Part shown: positions 25,850 to 35,325 of the stretch, one piece after another
Layout of the letters: every line of letters begins with the position of its first letter
Numbering within the stretch: position 1 is the first letter of the stretch
Origin: Candidatus Micrarchaeota archaeon CG1_02_51_15
Lineage (GTDB): Archaea; Micrarchaeota; Micrarchaeia; Norongarragalinales; UBA8480
Reading direction: 5' to 3'
DNA: 35,899 nucleotides
Assembly (NCBI GenBank): GCA_001871495.1
Contig: MNVG01000053.1
Span: 1-35,899 of the forward strand
Program-made: the position numbers and the translations under genes
Notes under the pieces: generated by a model
Databases searched by the model: none
What the model saw: the letters and a program-made list of their open reading frames with translations, nothing else
What the model was told of the DNA's origin: nothing

Positions 25850-26353
25850 CTAGCCGAGTGTTTTTTCCGCTATTTTCCTGAACCACGGCGTGTACTTCTC
25901 CGGGTTTTGGGCTAGGTCCTTACGCAATTCCGAGGGTGCAATCCACTTTGTTTCGCACACTTCCTCGGGATTAGGGTTGACTTGTCCGTCGTACTCGCCG
26001 AAGAAAACGTGGTCGAACTCGTGTTCCGTCAAGCCGTGGTCCAACTCGGCCTTGTAGGTGAAAGCGTATTTTTCCGCAAGCGGGCAGTCGAAGCCCATTT
26101 CTTCACTCAGGCGGCGGTGGGCTGCTTGTTCGACGGCTTCGCCTTTGCGGGGGTGGCTGCAGCAAGTGTTTGCCCAAAGGTCGCCGCAGTGGTACTTGGA
26201 GTGGGCGCGGCGCTGGAGCAAAACGTCTCCGCTCTTGTTGAAGACGAGCACGGAAAACGCGCGGTGCAGTCTGGCCTGGCGGTGGACCCGCATTTTTTCC
26301 ATCAAGCCTGTTTCGCAGTCGTTTTCGTCAACTAGTATTACTTGTTCAGTCAT
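25850..26353 (-). CDS. idi: Isopentenyl-diphosphate delta-isomerase, type 1
   Basis: HRAFSVLVFNKSGDVLLQRRAHSKYHCGDLWANTCCSHPRKGE; RRLSEEMGF; LTEHEFDHVFFGEYDG. Confidence 0.95.
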   Translation of the reverse strand: MTEQVILVDENDCETGLMEKMRVHRQARLHRAFSVLVFNKSGDVLLQRRAHSKYHCGDLWANTCCSHPRKGEAVEQAAHRRLSEEMGFDCPLAEKYAFTYKAELDHGLTEHEFDHVFFGEYDGQVNPNPEEVCETKWIAPSELRKDLAQNPEKYTPWFRKIAEKTLG

Positions 26354-26437
26354 GTTGCATTGCCGGTAATTGAATGTAGGGGTGGGCTTATTATTTTAAG
26401 GGCGCGTTTTGGGGTTTAAGGCGGAGTTGGTTGGAAA

Positions 26438-27397
26438 GTGGTTTTGGAGTATAGGGAAGATTCTACTAAAGGCGTTTTGACTGTTGTTTCCACAGAGAGG
26501 GGCAAGCGACCGTCCGTGGCCGGAAAGGGCGCCAGGAAGGTTTGCCCGTTCTGCCCCGGTTCCGAGTCCATGGTGCCGCCGGCGGTTTTCGAGTCCGAGG
26601 GTAATAAAGGCTGGAGCGCCCGCGCGTTTCCCAACAAGTTTGCGATAGTGCGGCTTCCGGCGGTTGGAGAGCGGATTGCGTGCGTTGAAGGCGATTTCGG
26701 GCATTCGTTTGGTAGTGGCGTGCACGAAGTAATTGTCGAAACCAGGGCGCACAACCGTTTGTTCCAAGACTTTACCGACTCTGAGGCAATGCATTGTCTT
26801 GAAGTCTACAAGAATCGTTTTCGCGAACTAGGTGAGTTGAAGGGAGTTGAAAGCGTTTTTTTGTTCAAAAACCACGGCGGGAAAGCAGGCGCCAGTGTGG
26901 AGCACGAGCACGCGCAAATCATTGCACTGCCGTTCGTTCCGCCCATACTGGCGGAAGAGGCGCGGTTTGTTAAGAAAACCTTGAGGCAGGGAAGGTGTTG
27001 GTTCTGCAGGAACGACGAGTACCTGGAGCGCCACAAGGGGTTGGAGCTCGCGGAGACGAAACACTTCGTGGCGTTTTGCCCTCCGTTTGGCCGTTTTCCG
27101 TTCGAGTCTTGGATTGTTGCCAAGCGGCACGTGCGTTCTTTCTTGGAGTTCACGCCTGAAGAAGATAATGAGTTAATGAAGTTGTTGCGCCGCGTTGTCC
27201 GCGCAGTTCACGACGTTGCTTCGGAAGATTACGTGATTTTATTCCACAACGGGTTCAAGGGCGGGGAAATGCATTTTCATGTCGAAATAGCGCCGCGACC
27301 CAACGTGTGGGGCGGGCTTGAACTCGGTACGGGAATAATAGTTAACTCGGTTGCCGGAGAAGAAGGAGTCAAGAAGCTGCGCAAGGCGATGAAGTGA
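26438..27397 (+). CDS. galT: Galactose-1-phosphate uridylyltransferase family (GalT/HIT)
   Basis: CPFCPGSE; FLFKNHGGKAGASVEHEHAQIIALPF; HFHVEIAPR. Confidence 0.88.
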   Translation: MVLEYREDSTKGVLTVVSTERGKRPSVAGKGARKVCPFCPGSESMVPPAVFESEGNKGWSARAFPNKFAIVRLPAVGERIACVEGDFGHSFGSGVHEVIVETRAHNRLFQDFTDSEAMHCLEVYKNRFRELGELKGVESVFLFKNHGGKAGASVEHEHAQIIALPFVPPILAEEARFVKKTLRQGRCWFCRNDEYLERHKGLELAETKHFVAFCPPFGRFPFESWIVAKRHVRSFLEFTPEEDNELMKLLRRVVRAVHDVASEDYVILFHNGFKGGEMHFHVEIAPRPNVWGGLELGTGIIVNSVAGEEGVKKLRKAMK

Positions 27398-27542
27398 ACG
27401 AGCGGGAAATGCCGAAACTTCCTGCTTCGGAGGCGGCGCTGGAGCGGTTCAAGAAAGCGGGAATGGGTCGCAGGCGGTCTTGACTTTGTTGCAGGGTTGA
27501 TATTATCAAAAACTAGGTGGCATTACCGGGGTAGCGGCATTT

Positions 27543-28895
27543 TCATTTCTGGCGTGAGAGTTGCAGTATTGCTTCGTTGTATTTGTTGTTTACGTTTCCT
27601 GGTTTAAGCGGTTTTGTCATGTCGTGTTGTTTAAGCCGGTTTTCGGGATCCCTTTTCCTAAGCAGTACGCCGAGTCGTTCGGCTATCCGCGCCAACGGGG
27701 GATATGCAGGGTGCAGTTCGATGAAATTGTTTGTTTCGCGTTCCAAAACCGTTTGAGGTTTGGAGTAGGGTAGGCCGTGGAATGCACGGACTATTGCGTC
27801 TTTTTCCGGCGGCAGTCTTGCCGCAAGCAGTTTTTCGCGAGTGAAATCGGCTTCTTGGAAGATTAACGGTTTGTCGTGCAGGATGTGCTTAAGAGTTGCC
27901 AGCGCGGAGTAGTAGAGGTTGCGGCTTTCGCTTTTTACTTTGGGTCGGCCGAAACGGTCTTGTTCAATTTGTTTCATCAACGGCCCGAAGTGCCTATTTA
28001 CTTCCGTAAAAGAAGGGTTTGGCTGTGCGGCAATGAAAGAGTTGGCGTGGCGTGCGGCTTTCGCTTTTTCTAGCGGCATTGCGTTGATTTCCTTCTCACT
28101 GAACGAAAGTCGGTGGATTGCCCGCAAGGCGAACTGCTGGCCTTGAGGCAATCGGTTTATTCCCGCGGCAATTTCTGCGTCCGAGTATTCGCGGGAAGGG
28201 TAGTGAGGCAAGCCCGGCAGCGCGAGTTTTTGACGCAGGGAAGCAATGCTTTCGGCAGGCTTGGGCGGTTTTTCGTGCTTCCTTACTTTCTCTGCGATTT
28301 CTTTGACTTCAGTCGGTTCGGTTATTTTTATCGACGCGTTTTTCCGCCGTAGTCTTGCTATTGCTGCGTGCACTATTTGGCTGACGCGGTTCGCAGGGTT
28401 TGCCGGAACGTGTTCTTGCGTGAGCGGAAGTATTTTTTCGCCTACTGCGCGCAAGTCGTTTTCGCCGTGTTCTTCAATGAATTTGTTTACGATAATTGCA
28501 TGGCTTGCTTCCTGCGGTTTCATTGCGGCAATGGCTTCGGAAGTGAACTGCAGTCCTTTTGCGGCGCGTAGTACGAGTTGGTCGCGGAAAGGCAGGGCGT
28601 TTAAAAGCAGGCTTGCAGTTTGAGCGTGTTCTTCCTTGCTTGGCCGGGGTTCGGGCGGTTCGGAAGCGAATTTTTCCACAAGCGACATGTCGTCTTCTCG
28701 TGCCGGCGTCTCGAGGGAAATAAGTTGTCCTCGTCTTTCGGTTGCCCGGGCCGCCTTCAGCGCATCCTTAACCGCGTTTGCAATGGTCTTTCCATAGTAA
28801 GCGTCCGGGTTTTCCGGCGACGGATTGCGTTCTATCGCGCGCCGCAGCCTGATTCTGGCGTGCGCTGCAAACTCTTCTCTTTCAATCGGGTTCAT
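27543..28895 (-). CDS. Sigma-70-like protein with three tandem sigma4-like modules
   Basis: First module ends NRVSQIVHAAIARLRRK, matching the region 4.2 pattern SRVSQIxxxAxxRLR; modules at about residues 98-185, 246-340 and 356-450. Confidence 0.55.
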   Translation of the reverse strand: MNPIEREEFAAHARIRLRRAIERNPSPENPDAYYGKTIANAVKDALKAARATERRGQLISLETPAREDDMSLVEKFASEPPEPRPSKEEHAQTASLLLNALPFRDQLVLRAAKGLQFTSEAIAAMKPQEASHAIIVNKFIEEHGENDLRAVGEKILPLTQEHVPANPANRVSQIVHAAIARLRRKNASIKITEPTEVKEIAEKVRKHEKPPKPAESIASLRQKLALPGLPHYPSREYSDAEIAAGINRLPQGQQFALRAIHRLSFSEKEINAMPLEKAKAARHANSFIAAQPNPSFTEVNRHFGPLMKQIEQDRFGRPKVKSESRNLYYSALATLKHILHDKPLIFQEADFTREKLLAARLPPEKDAIVRAFHGLPYSKPQTVLERETNNFIELHPAYPPLARIAERLGVLLRKRDPENRLKQHDMTKPLKPGNVNNKYNEAILQLSRQK

Positions 28896-28969
28896 GGCGC
28901 TTTTGCGGCGCTCGCCTGGATGCGCGGCTCGTACTTTTCCAACAGCTTCCTGAAGCGTTCTTCGCTCAT
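28892..28969 (-). CDS. Possible small ORF (25 aa) coupled by ATGA to the sigma-like gene
   Basis: MSEERFRKLLEKYEPRIQASAAKAP; stop overlaps the downstream ATG. Confidence 0.3.
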   Translation of the reverse strand: MSEERFRKLLEKYEPRIQASAAKAP

Positions 28970-28985
28970 CAATCGGATTATCGCT

Positions 28986-29402
28986 TCACTTCTTTTCTTC
29001 TTTTGCTTCTGCCTTCTTTTCTTTAGCTTTAGGCGTGAAGCCGAGTTCTGCAAGCGGTTTTTGTCCGTATTCCTTGATTTTTGCGTTTAGTTGTACCGTG
29101 TTTGCCGAGATTTTGTTTCCGGTTACGGTGCGTTTCCTGCGGACTCCCTTAATCGAGTGGCGGATTCCTGCTCCTTTTGAAAGGTAGGCCTTGACGCGGC
29201 GTTGTCCGTCGATATCGTGGCGCATTGGAAAGCCGTCCTTGTCGCTTCCACCAGTTATTGTTAGAGTGTAGCCGGGCAGCCCTGCAATGCCGCCTTCAAT
29301 GTCGTCGCCAATCTTCTTGCCTGCAAACTGGGCTTCCTTGGTTTTTTCAACTTCCTTCTGGAAACAATTGCCTGTCTTGCAGTCTGCTATCACTATCTTC
29401 AT
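28986..29402 (-). CDS. rps6e: 30S ribosomal protein S6e
   Basis: MKIVIADCKTGNCFQKEVE...GGSDKDGFPMRHDIDGQRRVKAYLSKGAGIR. Confidence 0.96.
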   Translation of the reverse strand: MKIVIADCKTGNCFQKEVEKTKEAQFAGKKIGDDIEGGIAGLPGYTLTITGGSDKDGFPMRHDIDGQRRVKAYLSKGAGIRHSIKGVRRKRTVTGNKISANTVQLNAKIKEYGQKPLAELGFTPKAKEKKAEAKEEKK

Positions 29403-29548
29403 TTTACTTCGACCTCCCGTCAAATAATTTGGTCCGCTCAGTTTACGTCCCGAACGGTTGCAACCATTATGCTCCCGCCCGCTTTTATTGGTTGCGGCCG
29501 CAAGCGGTTTTTAAACGGAGCGCGCTTATTTTTAATGAGGCAGGAATC

Positions 29549-30529
29549 ATGGGGTCGCGCAAATACGAAGTAGTTAGTTCGGCAGTAGAGTATAGTTTGA
29601 AACGGCTTGATGACGAGCAGCACTTGCGTGCGGTCGTGCATCATTTGGACGAGCGGCAAATTGTGGCTCTTTGGAAAAAAGAGGTCGAATCAGGCAATTA
29701 CGGACGGGCCGTCAATTTGCTGCATGCTGCAGTTGACGCAGGAAAGTACGGCAAGCGCCAGGCTCAATTGTTCACGTTTTCGCAAGTTGGTTCATTGCTT
29801 GAAGCGCACAATTTTCTGGAGTTTAAAGGCCTTTTGAGAGCAGTTGTTTCCAAGGGGCTGTTGTTTGACGAGGGCGCGTCTCTTGCCAAGTTTTCAAAAA
29901 AGCTCGTTAGTGCCGGCAACAATCCGCTGGCGCGCGAGGTATTCGGCCTGGGTTTGGAACGTAACTCGTTTTTTGGCAAGCGGGGCCCGGACTCAAGGTT
30001 GGTGTTGGGCGTAATAGGCCACGCGATTGAAAACAAAGAGTTTTTTTTGGGTGCCGAGTGGTTGAGCCAGGTGGTTGAAAAAAAATTGGTTTTGCGCGAG
30101 CACGCCAAACCGGTTTTCGGCAAGCTAGTCGAGTCTACGCGTGCTCATAATACGGGCGCGTTTTTGCTTGTCTTGCGGAAGGCGGTTGAGGCCAAGGCAC
30201 TCAAGAAGCCGGGGCGGCTTTTTCAAGAGGCGTTTGAGCTGGTGCGGCGGAATCCACGGGATGCTTCCGACTTGCTTGAACTGGGTTTGATGTATGACTT
30301 GTTGGAAAAAAACCACGCGGAGAACCTGCTTGACCAAATGGAGGTGTTGCCGCACTGGGCCAGTAATAGCAGGGATCATCAAGTGCAGAGCTTGCGGGGC
30401 CGTCTGTACGCAGTTGCCGGCGAGCACGATAATGCCCAAATGATTGCAGACTGGCTGGGGCAGCAGGGTGAGGCGCACGAAGGAAAGTCGGCTTTAGTGA
30501 TTCACGAGATTGAGCGCAGGCGGCGTTGA
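29549..30529 (+). CDS. Alpha-helical repeat (solenoid-like) hypothetical protein
   Basis: ATG at 29549; successive helix pairs reminiscent of TPR/PPR-type repeats; tracked ORF extends into non-coding upstream. Confidence 0.6.
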   Translation: MGSRKYEVVSSAVEYSLKRLDDEQHLRAVVHHLDERQIVALWKKEVESGNYGRAVNLLHAAVDAGKYGKRQAQLFTFSQVGSLLEAHNFLEFKGLLRAVVSKGLLFDEGASLAKFSKKLVSAGNNPLAREVFGLGLERNSFFGKRGPDSRLVLGVIGHAIENKEFFLGAEWLSQVVEKKLVLREHAKPVFGKLVESTRAHNTGAFLLVLRKAVEAKALKKPGRLFQEAFELVRRNPRDASDLLELGLMYDLLEKNHAENLLDQMEVLPHWASNSRDHQVQSLRGRLYAVAGEHDNAQMIADWLGQQGEAHEGKSALVIHEIERRRR

Positions 30530-30621
30530 ACGCGTTTGTTTTCCAACTTTTTTGTAAAGAGTTATTAACGATTGCGGTGATAACGGGTTTCCGTAACGAG
30601 AGTTAAACGGAGGTTTTTTCA

Positions 30622-31815
30622 TTGAAGGCAGGAACAAGGTTGTCGAAAGTCAAGTACGCCATCCGCGACGTAATGCTGGCCGCAAAGCAAGTGGAAGCAA
30701 GCGGAAAGAAGGTTTTGAAGCTCAACCTCGGCGATCCTAATGCGTACGACTTTGACGTTCCGCCGTATGTTAAGAAGGCGCTTGTCACGGCTTTGGATTC
30801 GGGCAAGAGCGGTTACTGCGATTCGCAAGGCGATTTGGCGTTGCGCAACGCGGTTGTAAAGCAGAACAGCAGGCGCGGCTTTGACTCGAGTGCTGACGAA
30901 GTGATGGTGTGCAGCGGCTTGAGCGAGGGGTTGTCTATGCTTTACGGTGCGGCAATGGAGCGGCACGAGAACGTGTTGATTCCGTCTCCGACTTACCCTA
31001 TGTACGAGTCGCTCGCGCATTATTACGAGTTCGAACCGCGTTTTTATTCGTGCGACGAAAGCAACGGTTGGCAGCCTGATGTTGACGATTTGCGCAAGAA
31101 AATGGACGAGCACACTCGGTTTGTCATAGTAATTAACCCGAATAATCCTACTGGCGCGCTGTACGACGAAAAAGTGTTGAAGGAAATAATCAATTTGGCA
31201 GGCGAGTTTGGGGTTCCGGTTGTTTCAGACGAGATTTACGACGAGCTGTACTTTGGAAAAAAACCGGTTTCAATGGGGAAGCTTGCAGGCGACGTGCCTT
31301 GCATTGTGATGAACGGGTTGTCGAAAAACTATTTCGCGCCTGGCTGGAGAATAGGGTGGATGACGTTCCTCAACTGCAGCCAAAGCCCGTTGTTTGAGGC
31401 AGTAAACCAGGTTTCCCGCATTCGGTTGTGCTCTTCTTCCGTTGGGCAGGCGGCTGCGGCGCATGCGTTGGAAAACGAAGGGGAGTACGCAAAGTTCTTG
31501 CCTGCGCAGCTTGCGAAACTCAAGCCCCGGCGGGATTTGGCGTTCAAGCGCTTGAACGAAATAAATGGCTTGAGCTGCGTAAAGCCCGAAGGCGCGTTTT
31601 ATGCCTTCCCACGAATTGAGTCCGGGCCTTGGGTTGACGACAAGGAATTTTGCTTGGACCTACTGAAGGAAAAAGGGGTTCTCACTGTTTTCGGCAGCGG
31701 TTTTGCAGAAGCACAGGGTTCGAAGCATTTCCGCATTGTCTTCCTGCCGCCTGAAGATGTTTTAAACCCGGCTTTCGACGCGATTGAAGAGTTTATGAAA
31801 GAAAAAGGAGCGTGA
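30622..31815 (+). CDS. Class I/II PLP-dependent aminotransferase
   Basis: LNLGDPNAYDF; INPNNPTGALYDE; VSDEIYDELYFG; NGLSKNYFAPGWRIGW (PLP lysine). Confidence 0.93.
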   Translation: MKAGTRLSKVKYAIRDVMLAAKQVEASGKKVLKLNLGDPNAYDFDVPPYVKKALVTALDSGKSGYCDSQGDLALRNAVVKQNSRRGFDSSADEVMVCSGLSEGLSMLYGAAMERHENVLIPSPTYPMYESLAHYYEFEPRFYSCDESNGWQPDVDDLRKKMDEHTRFVIVINPNNPTGALYDEKVLKEIINLAGEFGVPVVSDEIYDELYFGKKPVSMGKLAGDVPCIVMNGLSKNYFAPGWRIGWMTFLNCSQSPLFEAVNQVSRIRLCSSSVGQAAAAHALENEGEYAKFLPAQLAKLKPRRDLAFKRLNEINGLSCVKPEGAFYAFPRIESGPWVDDKEFCLDLLKEKGVLTVFGSGFAEAQGSKHFRIVFLPPEDVLNPAFDAIEEFMKEKGA

Positions 31816-31823
31816 ATTTCGAA

Positions 31824-32786
31824 ATGGACACTTTGATACTAGGAAAAAAAGACGTGCAGGAAGTGCTGTCTATGAGCGGCGCGATAACCGCGTTGGAAAC
31901 CGCGTTGCGCAAAAACTTCAGCATGCCTCCTAAAGTTTATTTGGACGTCGGCAGCCGAGGCGACTTTCGGGCAATGCCTTGCTTTCAAGAACCGTATTGT
32001 TCACTGAAGTGGGTGAACGTTTACCCTGATAATTCAAAGCAGGGCCTTCCGACTGTAATGGCGACAATAATCCTTAACGACGCGACGAATGCCGTGCCCT
32101 TGGCTGTAATGGACGGTTCGTTAATCACGGCTTTCAGGACCGGTGCAATGGCTGCGTTGGCAACCAAGTACTTGGCTAGAGAAAATTGTTCCGTGCTGGG
32201 TTTGGTTGGCGCGGGAATGCAGTCGCGCACGCAGCTGCTGGCAATCCAGGAAGTCGTTTCGCTTAAAGAAGTTCGCGTTTGCGACGCGCGACCGGAAGCG
32301 GCGCAAACGTTTGCCTCTGAAATGGCGGTCAAAACACGTGCGAAGATAGTTGTTGTACCCGGCGTGGAACAGTGCGTGAAGGGAGCCGATGTTGTTTCGA
32401 CGATTACGCCTTCGCGTTCGCCCATAGTAAAAAGCGAGTGGGTTGGCGAAGGAATGCACTTGAACTGCGTGGGCGCTGATGCTGCAGGAAAGCAAGAGCT
32501 TGAATCTTCAATTCTTAACCGCGCAAAAGTGGTTGTGGACAATCGCGAGCAGGCCGTTCACAGCGGCGAAATCAACGTTCCAATATCTAGTGGCTTATTC
32601 AAGGAAAACCAAATTGTCGCTGAGCTCGTGCAAGTGGTCCGTGGCGAGAATAAAGTGCGTTATTCGCCTGACGACTTGACTTTGTTCGTTTCAACCGGAT
32701 TGGCAATCCAGGATTTGGCCGTCGCATCAATGGTCTACGAAGCAGCCAAGGCAAAAAGAATAGGGGTAACAACCGAGTTCGTGTAA
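31824..32786 (+). CDS. Ornithine cyclodeaminase / alanine dehydrogenase family (mu-crystallin)
   Basis: LKWVNVYPDNSKQGLPTVMATIILNDATNAVPLAVMDGSLITAFRTGAMAALATKYLA; LGLVGAGMQSRTQLLA. Confidence 0.93.
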   Translation: MDTLILGKKDVQEVLSMSGAITALETALRKNFSMPPKVYLDVGSRGDFRAMPCFQEPYCSLKWVNVYPDNSKQGLPTVMATIILNDATNAVPLAVMDGSLITAFRTGAMAALATKYLARENCSVLGLVGAGMQSRTQLLAIQEVVSLKEVRVCDARPEAAQTFASEMAVKTRAKIVVVPGVEQCVKGADVVSTITPSRSPIVKSEWVGEGMHLNCVGADAAGKQELESSILNRAKVVVDNREQAVHSGEINVPISSGLFKENQIVAELVQVVRGENKVRYSPDDLTLFVSTGLAIQDLAVASMVYEAAKAKRIGVTTEFV

Positions 32787-32806
32787 GAAAAATAAGGCGA
32801 GCGTAT

Positions 32807-33408
32807 TTGGTTGAACGTCCTTTTCCAAAGAAGCCGGTTTCGTGGCTGCACTTGAACCAAGAGCAGCGGACGGACTTGAAAGAAAACCGCAAAGAAACCC
32901 CGCTTGCGATTTTCCACCCGTCTTATTTGCAAGAACACGGCGGGTTGAAAGACAAAGTGGCTGACAACACGTTTTTGGAAAAGCTGGCGGGTGCTACGCG
33001 TAGCCGCGTGGTTTTTCTTTTTGCAGACCAAAACGGCGCCACCAATTGGGCAAGGGATTAAAGCCGTTCATAAATAGTCTTTCGAAAAATGCAAGGGGCG
33101 TTGTTCTTGTACCGACCGAATTTGCGAATGCAACTCCTTTTGTTCCGCATTCGTTCCGTGCGGACGCTTCCAGAATGGTGCGGTTGCCTAACGAAAAGAC
33201 TTTTCTGTCCGGCCATTTCAAAGCGCACTCCGTTTATCCAAAAACAGGCGCGTGGGATATGTTGGCCGATTTTTTCAAAAACCACGGAATCTTGGACTTG
33301 GACGTTGTGGGCGTAATGTCGGTCAACATGGAAGACCGGCGAGGGTTTGAAATTGAGGCTCATCACGCCAGAATCCGTGAAGAAGTCGCTCCGCGGTATC
33401 TGTATTAA
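32807..33408 (+). pseudogene. Hypothetical gene probably split by a frameshift near 33050
   Basis: ORFs 32807-33061 (frame 2) and 33046-33408 (frame 1) read as a continuous protein if one G is added in the AAGGG run. Confidence 0.45.
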
Positions 33409-33526
33409 AAATCCTGATTTCGTGGTTTTGCTAGGCTGCGTGCCCAAGTGCCGCTATGAATTACACTCGCGCGGAGTATGGGTGCACATTCCCAAAGGCC
33501 TGACGCTCCCGCATTCGGAGGAGTAA
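33377..33526 (+). CDS. Possible small or continuing ORF
   Basis: GTG-start VKKSLRGICIKNPDFVVLLGCVPKCRYELHSRGVWVHIPKGLTLPHSEE; not in the supplied track. Confidence 0.35.
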   Translation: MKKSLRGICIKNPDFVVLLGCVPKCRYELHSRGVWVHIPKGLTLPHSEE

Positions 33527-33532
33527 CCCGTT

Positions 33533-35299
33533 TTAGAATAAGGAGTATCCTTTTATCTTCTTTATTTCACTTATGAGCGCGTGCTCGCCTTCACTGAAGG
33601 CCTGCTTGTATTTTTCGGCAATGGTGTTCATATCTTCCTTGCTCATGTTGGAGTAGAGCAGTTGTTTGGCGAAAACTTGCCTGCCGAAGGTCGGGCCGGT
33701 TATTGAAACTGCGATTTGCTGTCCTTTCTTTGCCTCGTCAAGCGGTTTTTTCTCGTGCTGGATTCCCTGCACGCGGCCTACTTCCACTCCCTCTGCGTTA
33801 AGGAGTTCCACGTCTTTCCGCAGCGTTCCTTCCATTACTTCCACGCCTACTACGCACGGGTGGTTGACCCTGAAACACGAGTCGGGCAACACCATTATTT
33901 TTGCAGGAGGAACGAGTTTGGTGAATGCTTCTTTTTTCTCGCGCGTCTTCTCCTCGTCCACCCAGCGCTTGTAGGTCTCTATCAGGTTGTAAATCACTTT
34001 TTCTTCGAAGATTTTAACGCGGTTTTCTTCTGCGAACTTCCTTACTTCCTCTTCAATAGGCACGTTGAAGGCGAATACGACTCCTTTGCACGCGTCTTTT
34101 TCCCGCACTCCATTGGCTTCTACTATGTCATGGCGTGAAACGGGTCCGATTGCCGCGCGGCGTACCGAAATTTTTTCTGACGCAAGCAGCTTCGTTATTG
34201 CCTCCAGGCTTCCTAAGGTATCTGCTTTGAATACTGCGCCCAGTTCGTTGCTTTCGACGACTATCTTCCGCACTTCGCCTAACAACGCTTCTTTAAGCTT
34301 TTTTTCCTCCTCGGCGTTTTTGACGCAGTAAATAGAAGAGCCGGCAAGTGCTTCGTCCGCGTGTTCGCACGCTATTTTCACTCCGCTTGCTGCAAAAACT
34401 TGCTTGACCGGATTGAATTTCTGCCTTGGGTCTCGCATTTCGTCCAAAGGCTTGGGCTTTAGCAACGCTTTTACTTTAGAGGTGGCTACGTTCGACTGGG
34501 TTGCAAAAACGATGGTGTCGCCTTCCGAAAGCGAGCCGTCGTACAGTATCACGTCCAGCGTCTTGCCCAGCCCGGGTTCTTCACGGACTTCGAGGATGCT
34601 TCCCTTCCCGCCTTGGTCGCTGTGGAGTTCCAATCGTTTTTCCAAAAACTTTTGCGCCAATCCCGCGACGTACATCAATAATTCTTGAAGTCCTTCGCCT
34701 GTGCGGGCGCTCACAGGAACAATAAGAATTTGTTTGGTGAAGTCTTCCACGCGGTCGAAGCGCTCGGCTGAAAAACCGCGTTCGTACAACGAGCCCACCA
34801 ATTCGTAGAGCTTCTTGTCCAAGTGTTCTTGGACGTCCAGCCTTTGGCGTGATAATGTTTCTGAAAAGCACGCGTTCTTGTCGGCAATCCAACCGCTCAT
34901 TGCATCAACTTTCGTTGCCGCAACTATAAAGGGCACTTTGTATTCGCGGAGTATATCCAGCGCTTCTTTGGTTTGGTTCTGGATTCCCTGGTTTATGTCC
35001 ACTACCAGTATTGCGATGTCGGCAATGCTTCCCCCGCGTTTGCGGAGGTTGGCGAACGCCTCGTGGCCCGGCGTGTCGATGAAAAGCAGGCCAGGAAGCG
35101 TCAATGACAGTTTCGTCTTGCCCAACAGCTTTTCACAACGTTCCCGTATTACTGAAACAGGCACTTCGGAAGCGCCCACGTGCTGGGTGATTGCGCCCGC
35201 TTCTCGGGACTGCACACTGGACTTGCGCACGGCATCCAACAGCGTGGTCTTGCCGTGGTCAACGTGGCCTAACACAGTTACAATAGGCTGGCGCAACAT
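33533..35299 (-). CDS. infB: Translation initiation factor aIF5B/IF-2
   Basis: [60 protein letters not shown]. Confidence 0.97.
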   Translation of the reverse strand: MLRQPIVTVLGHVDHGKTTLLDAVRKSSVQSREAGAITQHVGASEVPVSVIRERCEKLLGKTKLSLTLPGLLFIDTPGHEAFANLRKRGGSIADIAILVVDINQGIQNQTKEALDILREYKVPFIVAATKVDAMSGWIADKNACFSETLSRQRLDVQEHLDKKLYELVGSLYERGFSAERFDRVEDFTKQILIVPVSARTGEGLQELLMYVAGLAQKFLEKRLELHSDQGGKGSILEVREEPGLGKTLDVILYDGSLSEGDTIVFATQSNVATSKVKALLKPKPLDEMRDPRQKFNPVKQVFAASGVKIACEHADEALAGSSIYCVKNAEEEKKLKEALLGEVRKIVVESNELGAVFKADTLGSLEAITKLLASEKISVRRAAIGPVSRHDIVEANGVREKDACKGVVFAFNVPIEEEVRKFAEENRVKIFEEKVIYNLIETYKRWVDEEKTREKKEAFTKLVPPAKIMVLPDSCFRVNHPCVVGVEVMEGTLRKDVELLNAEGVEVGRVQGIQHEKKPLDEAKKGQQIAVSITGPTFGRQVFAKQLLYSNMSKEDMNTIAEKYKQAFSEGEHALISEIKKIKGYSLF

Positions 35300-35325
35300 T
35301 GTTTTCAACTTTTTTTATTTTTTAC

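Noticed and set aside
31541-31558. Perfect 18-nt palindrome CGTTCAAGCGCTTGAACG in the aminotransferase gene
   Set aside because: Isolated, encodes normal protein sequence, and one such palindrome in 36 kb is not surprising. It does not have the double-hairpin architecture.
34817-34834. Hairpin GTCCAAG-TGTT-CTTGGAC in infB
   Set aside because: A 7-bp stem with a short loop is expected by chance around ten times in a window this size.
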